NCBI GenBank assembly: GCA_965204295.1 | Contig: OZ241973.1 | Span: 2,232,001-2,296,000, forward strand | Direction: 5' to 3' | Source of the DNA: JAWKWH01 sp965204295 | Lineage (GTDB): Bacteria; Pseudomonadota; Alphaproteobacteria; Rhizobiales; Rhizobiaceae | Length of the DNA stretch: 64,000 bases | Shown here: piece after piece, positions 37,854 through 46,377 of the stretch | Position numbering within the stretch: position 1 is the first letter of the stretch | Layout: each line of letters starts with the position of its first letter | Notes under the pieces: model-generated | Told to the model about the DNA's origin: nothing | Database searches by the model: none | The model's input: only the letters and a program-made list of their open reading frames with translations | Made by a program: the position numbers and the translations under genes

Positions 37854-38712
37854 AAACCGTCTCCGGCGTAGTATCTGACCGCCTTGGCGATCATGTCCGG
37901 CGTGCCGATGATTTCGTTTAACTCCGAAAAACTCGCCATCCGGTCCAGGAACGGTTCGGTCGTTCCGTGCTCCAACAGACTGCCAAAATAGTCCCGTGCA
38001 ATCTTCGACAATACCCGCACAAGTCCGCCGGGAAAAATCACGATGGGAATAGCCGAGTGATTCCAATTCGTTCGCCGACAGCAATTCTGTCTTGCCGCCC
38101 TCCCCCATGTTGGCCAGAAGCGGAACCCGGTCCGCGAAGCGCTTGTCGATTTTGGTCATCGCGGCACGATCCCTCGGCGCCTCGATGAACAACACATCGG
38201 CTCCCGCTTCCGGATATGATTCCGCACGATCAAGCGCCGCTTGCAATCCTTCCGCCGCAATCGCGTCTGTCCGCGCGATAATGAGCGTTTCGGCGCTGGT
38301 TCTTGCATCCAGCGCGGCTTTGATCTTGCCGACCATTTCCGCGGCCGGAATCAACGTCTTGCCGTCAAGATGACCGCAGCGCTTCGGCAACGTCTGATCC
38401 TCAAGCTGGACGGCCTTCGCGCCCGCGCGTTCGAACACGCGCACGCAGCGCAGCACGTTGAACGCATTGCCGTAACCGTTATCGGCGTCAACAATAATCG
38501 GAAGCCCCGTGCGGTCGGTGGTCTGCGCCTTCGGTCATCATCACCAGGCCGAGGTCCGGTCGTCCGAAGCGGGTATGGGCGACGCTCGCACCGGACAGAT
38601 AAGCTGCTTCAACGCCGGCCAGTTCCGCCAGAAGTGCTGAGAACCCGTCAAATATCCCCGGCGCCAGCAGGATCCTGTCGTCCGCCAATCTTCGCGCCAG
38701 AGACACGGTCAT
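37850..38712 (-). pseudogene. Isocitrate lyase/PEP mutase family lyase (2,3-dimethylmalate lyase-like), frameshifted
   Basis: From the ATG at 38712: LLAPGIFDGFSALLAELAGV, AAYLSGASVAHTRFGRPDLG. The frame shifts near 38515, and GLPIIVDADNGYGNAFNVLR follows, the metal-binding D-x-D region. Then AKAVQLEDQTLPKRCGHLDG (matching the K-x-C-G-H loop of the ICL/PEPM family), LIIARTDAIAAEGLQAALDR and FIEAPRD. Another shift near 38050 precedes the C-terminal FPGGLVRVLSKIARDYFGSL. The K-R-C-G-H loop is typical of methylisocitrate or dimethylmalate lyases. Its coupling to aconitase-like subunits suggests a substituted malate as substrate. Confidence 0.85.
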
Positions 38713-39206
38713 CGCGTCGCCTCTGAAGAGAAGCGCTTTTCAAGATGCGGCACCAGCCCGCCATCTCTCACGATCGCCATCAGAAAATCCGGCAGCGGAG
38801 TGCATTTAAGGGCGGTCAAACCCTCGATTTGAACTCGGCTCGACCCGGCATCATATTCGGCGGGAACTCCGTCCGGCACCAGGTCGGGTTCGCCGCACTC
38901 AAGCGCCGGAAGCCCCAAATTGACTACATTGCGGTAGAAGATTCCGGCAAACGATATTGCAATCACCGCCGCGATACCGAGATGCTTCAACGCCTCGACC
39001 GCCTGCTCGCGCGAAGAACCCATGCCGAAATTCGCTCCTGCGACGACGATATCTCCCGGCTTGACCTCGGCGGGAAACTCCGGTCGCGCTACTTCCAGGC
39101 AGTGGGACGCAAATACATCGATCGGTGCGTTCATGTACCGTCCAGGCGCAAGCGCATCAGTGTCTATATCATCGCCGAGTTTCCAAATGCGAGCGGCGCC
39201 GGTCAT
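38709..39206 (-). CDS. Aconitase-superfamily small subunit (LeuD/DmdB-like)
   Basis: 165 residues, the short form of the 3-isopropylmalate dehydratase small-subunit family. DIDTDALAPGRYMN, GDIVVAGANFGMGSSREQAV (signature), FAGIFYRNVVNLGLPALE. Core-metabolism LeuD of proteobacteria is near 200 residues; this short version is typical of LeuD2, homoaconitase or dimethylmaleate hydratase subunits. It overlaps its partner upstream (39206/39203) and the lyase-like gene downstream (38712/38709) by four bases each. The frame is intact, but its large subunit is truncated, so it is probably orphaned. Confidence 0.87.
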   Translation of the reverse strand: MTGAARIWKLGDDIDTDALAPGRYMNAPIDVFASHCLEVARPEFPAEVKPGDIVVAGANFGMGSSREQAVEALKHLGIAAVIAISFAGIFYRNVVNLGLPALECGEPDLVPDGVPAEYDAGSSRVQIEGLTALKCTPLPDFLMAIVRDGGLVPHLEKRFSSEATR

Positions 39207-39604
39207 AGGACTTTTCCACCGAATTCGCGTGGGTCGACGATGTACCCGGCGATCGCGGATGCCGCGACCGTGTATGGCGAAGCCAGATATACTTCCGATG
39301 ACGCAGCTCCCATGCGTCCGCGAAAATTGCGCGCGGTCGTCGAGATGCAGCGGACATTCTCGTCGAGTCGATTGCCGCCATATCCCGCGCAGATGCCGCA
39401 GATATTGGGCAGAATTATCGCTCCCGCCCTTTCAAACGCTGCCATGATCCCCTCCCCCTCCGCGATCTTCTGGTCACGCTTTGAGGCCGGGGCGATCATC
39501 AGTGTTACATTCGAAGCAAGACACCGCCCCCGAAGCACCGACGCCGCCATGCGAAGGTCATCCAGTTTCGCGCCCGTGCATGCGCCGACATAGGCTATCC
39601 GGCG
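39203..39604 (-). pseudogene. Aconitase-superfamily large subunit (LeuC/DmdA-like), C-terminal fragment
   Basis: Only the last 130 or so residues remain: AYVGACTGAKLDDLRMAASV, IILPNICGICAGYGGNRLDE (with the last Fe-S cysteine region), RCISTTARNFRGRMGAA and EVYLASPYTVAASAIAGYI. A full large subunit is about 420 residues and has all three cluster cysteines. The 5' two thirds were deleted at about 39604, where the sequence joins a 3-hydroxyacyl-CoA dehydrogenase remnant on the other strand. Confidence 0.88.
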
Positions 39605-40546
39605 CGGTATTGGCGGGCGAGTGGCGCGCGCCATCGCTTTCGCCTTGGCCGGCCACGACGTTCATCTGGTCGACCTGAAAGACCGGACAACCGAAGATCG
39701 GGCGAAGTTGCGTTCCGGCACCTTATCGGAAATCGAATCCACTCTCTATGATGTTGTACGGCATTGGCCTGTTCGAGACAGCGCGGGTCGACGACATGCT
39801 TGGTCGTATCAAGATTTACGATCGGCAATATGGCCGTGAGACTCTTTACGCCGCCGAGATCATATTCGAAGCTGTACCGGAAACGCTGGATGCAAAGCGG
39901 GAGGCGTTCACGCTGATCGGCACGCACGCCGCCGTCGATGCGATCATCACATCGACGATCCTGTCCGATGACCTGGCGCCTATGGTGAAAGGGCCGGAAA
40001 GGTTTTTGAACGCCCACTGGATCAGTACGGCTTTTCTGGTGCCGCTGGTCGAACTGTCGCCAGCCAACGGCTCATCGTCAGATGTCACCGAGGCCTTGAA
40101 GGCGTTACTTGAATCGATCGGCAAGATTTTGTCGTTTGCAAGGCGAGCCCGGGTTACATCATCCCGCGCATCCAGGCGCTCGCGATGAACGAAGCCGCCT
40201 GCATGGTCGAAGAAGGGGTCGCTTCCGTTGAAGATATCGACAAGGCGACCAAATACGGTTTCGGCTTTCGCGCTTCGCCATTCTCGGCATGCTTGAGTTC
40301 ATCGACTGGGGTGGCGCGACGTACTCTATCACGCCCCAGCAACCACATGCGCCGGGCGACGGCATCGGACAGGTTCAGATCGCCGCGAATTGTCGGAAAA
40401 ACATGTCCGAAGGAAAAATCGGCCTGTCAGCCAGCGCGGGATTCCTTGATTACACTTCCATGGATGTCGATGCCTATCGCCGGCAGTGTCTCCGGTCATT
40501 TGTCGCAATGCTCTATCATCTGGGAGTTGCACCCAGGATCGCCTGA
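39604..40546 (+). pseudogene. 3-hydroxyacyl-CoA (3-hydroxybutyryl-CoA) dehydrogenase, broken
   Basis: The pieces are in order but in at least three frames: ARAIAFALAGHDVHLVDLKD (NAD-binding strand, lacking the first GxGxxG residues), YGIGLFETARVDDMLGRIKI, AAEIIFEAVPETLDAKREAF, GPERFLNAHWISTAFLVPLV, IQALAMNEAACMVEEGVASV with EDIDKATKYGFGFR, and MLEFIDWGGATYS near the end. The N-terminus is cut at the junction with the leuC-like fragment. Normal function would be oxidation of a 3-hydroxyacyl-CoA; this copy is non-functional. Confidence 0.87.
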
Positions 40547-40568
40547 TCGGAAATGTGGTATTCCATTT

Positions 40569-40802
40569 CTATTCCGGTACGCTGGTTTGCAGCGCAAGCG
40601 CGTGCAGAACGCCGCCCATATTTCCTTTCAGCGCATCATAAACCATCTGATGCTGCTGTACGCGGGATTTGCCGCGAAAGCTCTCGGCCACGACTTCAGC
40701 CGCATAGTGATCGCCATCACCGGCCAAATCGCGAATGGTCACAACCGCATCGGGAATGGCGTCCCTGATCATCTTTTCGATGTCATGCGCATTCATCGGC
40801 AT
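40569..40802 (-). CDS. BolA family protein
   Basis: 77 residues with the full BolA fold: IEKMIRDAIPDAVVTIRDLA, GDGDHYAAEVVAESFRGKSR, VQQHQMVYDALKGNMGGVLH and ALALQTSVPE. The histidines correspond to the Fe-S-ligating position used with monothiol glutaredoxins. It lies directly downstream of purL as in many alphaproteobacteria; grxD, often next, is not present here. GGAAG six bases before the ATG at 40802 supports that start; an ATG at 40796 also exists. Confidence 0.95.
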   Translation of the reverse strand: MPMNAHDIEKMIRDAIPDAVVTIRDLAGDGDHYAAEVVAESFRGKSRVQQHQMVYDALKGNMGGVLHALALQTSVPE

Positions 40803-40832
40803 CGGACACTTCCTTCCGGCAAACCGTACCTG

Positions 40833-43046
40833 TCAGCGACCCATATAGAGCGGAAACCACGATTCGTGCGCCGCCTTCAATTCATCCACCGATATGGCAC
40901 GCGCCTCGCCCAGTTTCAATTCATCTCCACCGGTCGTTCCGACGGCCTCAACCGATACCCCCGCGTCGCGCGCGCGATCTCGAACCGGACCGGTATCGCT
41001 CCTCCGGATCGTAACGCAGTATCGCCCTTGATCCTCGCCGAAAAAAGTTGCCGCCATCTCCCCGTTCTTCGGCTGATCAATGCGCGCGCCGATGCCCCCG
41101 GCAATCGCCATTTCCGCCACCGCCACCGCCAATCCGCCGGACGAACAATCGTGAACCGCTGTCGCGATGCCGTCACGAACGAGATCACGCACAAAATCAC
41201 CGGTGCTGCGCTCATGGGGAAGATCAACCGGCGGCGGCGGCCCGCCGGTTTGTCCCAGCACTTCACACAAGTAAGATGATGATCCCAGATGTATGCCCCA
41301 ATCCTCGGGCGCTCCGACGAGCAGGATGTCCTCGCCCACGCTGGCGAAACCGATCCGCGCCATCTTTGACCGGTCATCGATCAGACCGACGCCGGCAATG
41401 GTCGGAGTCGGCAAAATCGCCTCACCGTTGGTCTCGTTGTACAGCGATACATTTCCCGAAACGATCGGAAAATCGAGTGCGCGGCAGGCGTCACCAATAC
41501 CCTCGATTGCTCGCACGAACTGCCCCATGATTTCCGGCCGCTCCGGGTTGCCGAAATTGAGATTATCCGTTGCCGCCAACGGTTTGGCGCCAGTTGAGGT
41601 GATGTTGCGCCAGCATTCGGCAACCGCCTGTTTGCCGCCTTCGAAAGGATCGGCCTCGACGTAGCGCGGCGTAACGTCGGAGGAATATGCAAGCGCCTTT
41701 GTCTCGTGCCCATCGACCCGCACGACGCCCGCGTCGCCACCCGGGATTTGCAGGGAATTGCCCTGAATAAGCGTGTCATATTGCTCCCATACCCAGCGCC
41801 GGCTGGACCCGTTCGCCGAACCGAGCAATTTCAGAAGCGCGTCGGCTACATCTGCCGCCGGAAGTTTCGATGAATCGAGGTGAGCGCGTGGTTCCGGCAC
41901 CTTCCACGGTCTGTCATATTCCGGCGCCTCATCGCCCAGTTCCTTGATCGGCAGATTTGCGACCTCATCGCCCTGATGGACGACGCGAAAATGCTTGTCA
42001 TCCGTGGTCCGGCCTACAATGGCGAAATCGAGACCCCATTTTCGGAATATCGCTTCGGCTTCCGCCTCCTTTTCGGGCCTGAGCACCATCAACATGCGTT
42101 CCTGGCTTTCGGAAAGCATCATTTCGTAGGCGCTCATACGTCCTTCGCGCACCGGCACTCTGTCCAGATCGAGATAAATGCCGAGATCGCCTTTCGCACC
42201 CATTTCGACAGCCGAGCAGGTGAGTCCCGCCGCTCCCATGTCCTGAATGGCGATCACCGCGCCTGACGCCATCAATTCAAGGCTCGCCTCCAGCAGGCAT
42301 TTTTCGGTGAACGGATCACCGACCTGAACGGTCGGCCGCTTTTCATCGATATCGGTGTCGAATTCCGCCGACGCCATGGTCGCGCCGCCGACGCCGTCAC
42401 GCCCGGTTTTCGCTCCCAGATAGACGACCGGAAGGCCGACGCCTTCGGCTTTCGAATAGAATATTGCATCCGACTTCGCGAGGCCCGCGGCAAATGCGTT
42501 GACAAGGCAATTGCCGTTGTAGCGGGCATCGAATTCCACCTCGCCGCCAACGGCAGGTACGCCAAAGGCGTTGCCATATCCCCCGATGCCTGCAACGACG
42601 CCCGCGATCAGATGCCGCGTTTTCGGATGGTTGGGATCGCCAAAACGCAACGCGTTCATGACGGCGATTGGACGGGCGCCCATGGTGAACACGTCGCGCA
42701 GAATACCGCCGACCCCCGTCGCGGCGCCCTGATAGGGCTCAATGTAGGATGGATGGTTGTGGCTTTCCATCTTGAAGACCACGCAATTACCGTCGCCAAT
42801 ATCGACGACACCGGCGTTTTCACCCGGGCCCTGAATTACCTGCGATCCGCTTGTCGGAAGGGTCCGCAACCACTTCCTTGAGGATTTGTAGGAACAATGC
42901 TCGTTCCACATGGCGGAAAAAATGCCAAGTTCGGTAAAACTCGGCTGGCGCTCGATCAGTTCGAGAATTCGCTCATACTCTTCCGACTTCAGCCCGTGGG
43001 CCGCAACCAGTTCCGGCGTTATCGGAATATCGTTCGGGACGTTCAT
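40833..43046 (-). CDS. purL: Phosphoribosylformylglycinamidine synthase subunit PurL
   Basis: 737 residues, the small-PurL class that needs PurS and PurQ partners. LGIFSAMWNEHCSYKSS, FKMESHNHPSYIEPYQGAAT with GVGGILRD, DMGAAGLTCSAVEMGAKGDL and the second AIRS-like half (VHDCSSGGLAVAVAEMAIAG) are all in place. It makes FGAM from FGAR with ATP and ammonia from glutamine in purine synthesis. The frame is open further upstream, but MNVPNDIPITPELVAAHGL at 43046 is the conserved start. Confidence 0.97.
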   Translation of the reverse strand: MNVPNDIPITPELVAAHGLKSEEYERILELIERQPSFTELGIFSAMWNEHCSYKSSRKWLRTLPTSGSQVIQGPGENAGVVDIGDGNCVVFKMESHNHPSYIEPYQGAATGVGGILRDVFTMGARPIAVMNALRFGDPNHPKTRHLIAGVVAGIGGYGNAFGVPAVGGEVEFDARYNGNCLVNAFAAGLAKSDAIFYSKAEGVGLPVVYLGAKTGRDGVGGATMASAEFDTDIDEKRPTVQVGDPFTEKCLLEASLELMASGAVIAIQDMGAAGLTCSAVEMGAKGDLGIYLDLDRVPVREGRMSAYEMMLSESQERMLMVLRPEKEAEAEAIFRKWGLDFAIVGRTTDDKHFRVVHQGDEVANLPIKELGDEAPEYDRPWKVPEPRAHLDSSKLPAADVADALLKLLGSANGSSRRWVWEQYDTLIQGNSLQIPGGDAGVVRVDGHETKALAYSSDVTPRYVEADPFEGGKQAVAECWRNITSTGAKPLAATDNLNFGNPERPEIMGQFVRAIEGIGDACRALDFPIVSGNVSLYNETNGEAILPTPTIAGVGLIDDRSKMARIGFASVGEDILLVGAPEDWGIHLGSSSYLCEVLGQTGGPPPPVDLPHERSTGDFVRDLVRDGIATAVHDCSSGGLAVAVAEMAIAGGIGARIDQPKNGEMAATFFGEDQGRYCVTIRRSDTGPVRDRARDAGVSVEAVGTTGGDELKLGEARAISVDELKAAHESWFPLYMGR

Positions 43047-43191
43047 GGTTTTGCGATCGCTGCGTGGTCGGACGTGCATAAGTCTCATAGAGGAAGCGTG
43101 CCGTGCTCGCGAGTGTGAATCGCGTTGGTTCACCGGGATTTTGCCGGGCGGGTCTCCAGGCACCGCCTCATCAAAATTCTGGATCAAACAT

Positions 43192-44010
43192 CTAGTTTGT
43201 AAGGTCGTTCGGAAAGAAAAGCTGCTTTCCGCCAACCCTGTAAGCCGCAATCGCCGACCGGCCCCTTTCAGATAACATCCAGTCAATGAACTTCCCGCCG
43301 AGTTCATCTTTCACGAGCGGGCAATTGGTCCTGGAAACGGGAATGATTCCATACTGATTGAACAGCCGGTCATCGCCCTCGACAACAATAACGAAGTTAC
43401 CCCTGTTGCCGAAACTGAGCCAGGTGGCGCGATCCGTCAGTGCATAGGCGCCCATGCCCACCGCCCCATTGAGCGTAGCGCCCATGCCGGCGCCCATCTC
43501 GCGATACCAGTCGCCGCTCGCCGGCACCGGATCGATTTGCGCCGCGTTCCACAACTCAAGCTCCTTGTTGTGAGTGCCTGAATCGTCGCCACGCGAGGTA
43601 AACAGTCTTTCCCCCGACGCGATTACCTTCAGCGCCGCGACAACGTCGGCGCCCCCGAAAATTCCGGCGGGATCGTCTTCAGGACCCACAATGACAAAAT
43701 CGTTATACATCAGATCGCGGCGCGGCCCGCCGTAGCCCTCGGCGACAAATCTCTCCTCAGCCGCCCTGGCATGCACCAGCAACACGTCGCCGTCGCAGTT
43801 TCGCGCATTCCTGATTGCCTGGCCCGTGCCGACCGCGACAACGCGAACGTCCAGCCCCAGGTCCTTCGCGACAATCGGCAACAGATGTTCGTAGAGCCCG
43901 GAGTTTTGCGTCGATGTCGTTGACTGCACGACAATGAAATCCCGCGCCGACGCAATACCGGCACAAACCAGCAACGCCATTGCGATGGCGGGAAAGCGCA
44001 ATTGTTTCAA
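43192..44010 (-). CDS. tupA: Tungstate-type ABC transporter substrate-binding protein
   Basis: 272 residues. Signal peptide (FPAIAMALLVCAGIASA) followed by RDFIVVQSTTSTQNSGLYEH, the TupA oxyanion-binding start, then GDVLLVHARAAEERFVAEGY, LFTSRGDDSGTHNKELELW and GAYALTDRATWLSF. TupA proteins bind tungstate with high affinity in the periplasm. A TTG at 44010 with GAGGG eight bases upstream is the preferred start; another TTG at 44043 overlaps the tupC stop. Last gene of tupBCA. Confidence 0.92.
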   Translation of the reverse strand: MKQLRFPAIAMALLVCAGIASARDFIVVQSTTSTQNSGLYEHLLPIVAKDLGLDVRVVAVGTGQAIRNARNCDGDVLLVHARAAEERFVAEGYGGPRRDLMYNDFVIVGPEDDPAGIFGGADVVAALKVIASGERLFTSRGDDSGTHNKELELWNAAQIDPVPASGDWYREMGAGMGATLNGAVGMGAYALTDRATWLSFGNRGNFVIVVEGDDRLFNQYGIIPVSRTNCPLVKDELGGKFIDWMLSERGRSAIAAYRVGGKQLFFPNDLTN

Positions 44011-44039
44011 AACGACGCCCTCAAAATGCGAATCGGTTT

Positions 44040-44807
44040 TCAAACGACGAGTTCTCCGGCGACATAGGCCCTTGCAGCCCGCGTCCGCGGATCGCCGAAG
44101 AAATCATCCGCTTCTCCCCGCACCTCGATTCTGCCCCGATTCATGAAAACGATGTCATCTGAAAGCCGTCTTGCCTGTGCCAGATCATGGGTTACGAGAA
44201 TGACCGTCACCCCCCTTCCTCCGGCCTCGCGCACCATGGCTTCGATCGCCGCCGTCGATGGCGGATCGAGATTTGCGACCGGTTCGTCAAGGAACAGAAC
44301 CTCCGGCTTGATCGCCAGCGCGCGCGCAAGCGCCAGGCGCTGCTTCTCGCCACCCGACAACAGGCGCGCGGACGTCCTGGCGACTTCTGACAGCCCCGCC
44401 TGCTCAAGCGCCGCGAGAGCCTGATCGCGCGCCTCCCCGGAACCGATGCCCGCCGCTTTCAGAGCGAATGCCAGATTGGCCAGCGCGGTACGCCTGAGCA
44501 GAACCGGAGTTTGAAGTACAAGGGAGAGTTTGCCGTAGCCGACGCGCGCGGGCGCTCTTCCGGACCAGGTCACCTCGCCGCTGTCCGGTTGCATGACGCC
44601 GGCCAGGATTTTGATGAGCAGAGATTTTCCGGCGCCGTTCGGTCCTACGATCGCCGTCAGTTTGCGATCGCGAAATGTTATCTCCGGCACGTCAAGGAGC
44701 AGTCTTCCATGGCGCGCAACCCGCAAATTTCGGCCAAGCACCGGATGCACGTGCAATTCATCCGGCGGTCCGGATCGGTTTCCCGGTTTCGTTGCGGCAT
44801 CAACCAT
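44040..44807 (-). CDS. tupC: Tungstate-type ABC transporter ATP-binding protein
   Basis: 255 residues: Walker A GPNGAGKS, signature RLLSGGEKQRLALARALA, Walker B VLFLDEPVANLDP and H-loop VILVTHDLAQARRLSD. It energises the permease TupB. An N-terminal extension of about 25 residues before the nucleotide-binding fold is slightly long. Its start overlaps the tupB stop by eight bases. Confidence 0.93.
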   Translation of the reverse strand: MVDAATKPGNRSGPPDELHVHPVLGRNLRVARHGRLLLDVPEITFRDRKLTAIVGPNGAGKSLLIKILAGVMQPDSGEVTWSGRAPARVGYGKLSLVLQTPVLLRRTALANLAFALKAAGIGSGEARDQALAALEQAGLSEVARTSARLLSGGEKQRLALARALAIKPEVLFLDEPVANLDPPSTAAIEAMVREAGGRGVTVILVTHDLAQARRLSDDIVFMNRGRIEVRGEADDFFGDPRTRAARAYVAGELVV

Positions 44808-45507
44808 GGCCGGCCCGCGCGGACGTCGCCCCGAGAGACAGGACGGCGGTGTTGATCGCAATTGCCAAAAGCACAAGTACGATACCCAATCCGAGCGCCA
44901 GCGCGAGATTGCCGCGCGACGTCTCAAGCGCGATTGCCGTCGTCATAACCCGGGTTACGTGATTGATGTTGCCGCCGACGATGATGACGGCGCCCACTTC
45001 AGCGATGGCGCGGCCGAAACCGGCCAGCAACGTGGTGAGCAGGCCATATCGCCCCTCCCACAACAGGGTCGTCAGAACCGAAACGCGGGAAAGCCCGAAC
45101 AACGTGAACTGCTCATGATATTCGCCATGAAGTTCCTCGATGGCCTGTCGCGTCAGCGCGATGATAATCGGCAGAACCAGAAGCGTCTGCGCGACGATCA
45201 TCGCCGTCGGCGTGTACAGGAGTTGCAGCGGTCCCAGCACACCCGCCCCCGAAAGCAGCAGGTACACGAACAGACCGACCGCAACCGGCGGCAGGCCCAT
45301 CAGCGCGGTTATCGTGACGATGACGGCGCCGCGCCCCCAAAAACGCGAAATGGCCAACAGCGCTCCAAGCGGCAGGCCAAACAGCGCCGCGACCGCAACG
45401 GCCGCGAGACTGACATGGAGCGACAGACCGATGATTTCGATCAGGTCGGGATCGAAAGAGACTAGCAATTGCACCGCGAGCGAAAAAGATTCTGCGATTT
45501 CATGCAT
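44800..45507 (-). CDS. tupB: Tungstate-type ABC transporter permease
   Basis: 235 residues with five to six membrane helices and the EAA-like loop AIEELHGEYHEQFTLFGLSR, followed by GRYGLLTTLLAGFGRAIAEV with GAVIIVGGN, typical for TupB/ModB-type permeases. First gene of the operon. ATG at 45507 preferred; a TTG at 45528 is in frame. A promoter-like pair lies just upstream. Confidence 0.93.
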   Translation of the reverse strand: MHEIAESFSLAVQLLVSFDPDLIEIIGLSLHVSLAAVAVAALFGLPLGALLAISRFWGRGAVIVTITALMGLPPVAVGLFVYLLLSGAGVLGPLQLLYTPTAMIVAQTLLVLPIIIALTRQAIEELHGEYHEQFTLFGLSRVSVLTTLLWEGRYGLLTTLLAGFGRAIAEVGAVIIVGGNINHVTRVMTTAIALETSRGNLALALGLGIVLVLLAIAINTAVLSLGATSARAGHG

Positions 45508-45527
45508 TTTGATGCTTTTTACTCCCA

Positions 45528-45556
45528 ATTATACGCAAATGGAAATTTATGCGCAA
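45528..45556 (-). promoter_or_regulatory. Putative tupBCA promoter with 11-bp direct repeats
   Basis: On the minus strand TTGCGC (45556-45551) and TATAAT (45533-45528) are 17 bases apart, a good sigma-70 spacing, 21 bases before the tupB ATG. The same DNA contains the direct repeats TTATACGCAAA (45529-45539) and TTATGCGCAAA (45547-45557), one mismatch, 18 bases apart start to start. They could be an operator for an oxyanion-responsive repressor. Confidence 0.5.
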
Positions 45557-45675
45557 AATCAACCTTGCTCAAGAGGAGACCACGCCGATACAGCGCGCCG
45601 GATGCGTCTGGATTACCCGAATGGAGGGCGACCAAAGGCGCCTGGATCCGCCTCATCGACCGCAAGAGGTTCAAC

Positions 45676-46377
45676 TCAGGCGCGGGTAAACAATTGATAC
45701 CCAGGCGCGGTCACGGCTTTGACCGACGTTATCGGCCGCTCGTTTTGCCATGTCGTTCGTTCCATGACGAACAGGGCTTCATTGGCGTCCGTCCCGAACA
45801 GTTCGCCATAAAGGTCTCCGGCTCTTTCCGCATAGAACCGCAGATCGCATCGATTGTACGGCTTGTTGCGAACCAACCACTCATTCGCGCTTTGAACCGC
45901 GAGATCAACATTCCGGATTTCAGGCGTCGTCTCCGTCGATATCCAGCGGTCCTCGTAGATGTAAGGCCGACCATCGGCCATATGTACCGCCTCAACCCGC
46001 AGCATCTCATGCGGCGCCGAAAGATCAAATTTCGCGACGATGGAATGCGGTGGTTCGGTCTCTTCAATCCCGATCAGCCGATAGGAATAGCGGCTGCCGC
46101 GTTGCTCGACTTCGCGCCGGGTAATTGGAATGCTCAACGTCGCCCGCGTAACGGGGTCTGAGCGCACATGCGTTCCCCCCTTGCGGCGGCGCTTGACAAC
46201 GCCGCTTTCGGCAAGACCGCGCATGGCTCGTTGAACCGTCGCGCGTGCACAGCCAAGTTCTTCCGCCAATTCCTCGTCTTTCGGCAGCCTGTCGCCCGGA
46301 CCGTATGTCGCATTCATGATTCGACCGTGGATTTCATCGCGTACCGATCTCCATGAATGGCGAGCAATTGTGGTCAT
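45676..46377 (-). CDS. hutC: HutC, GntR-family histidine-utilisation repressor
   Basis: 233 residues: GntR winged helix (RSVRDEIHGRIMNATYGPGD, LAEELGCARATVQRAMRGLA) followed by a UTRA ligand-binding domain (FDLSAPHEMLRVEAVHMADG, IYEDRWISTETTPEI, YELFT-like end). HutC represses hut genes and is released by urocanate. The ATG at 46377 overlaps the hutF stop by four bases, so it is co-expressed with hutF and autoregulated if the shared divergent promoter is its target. Confidence 0.93.
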   Translation of the reverse strand: MTTIARHSWRSVRDEIHGRIMNATYGPGDRLPKDEELAEELGCARATVQRAMRGLAESGVVKRRRKGGTHVRSDPVTRATLSIPITRREVEQRGSRYSYRLIGIEETEPPHSIVAKFDLSAPHEMLRVEAVHMADGRPYIYEDRWISTETTPEIRNVDLAVQSANEWLVRNKPYNRCDLRFYAERAGDLYGELFGTDANEALFVMERTTWQNERPITSVKAVTAPGYQLFTRA

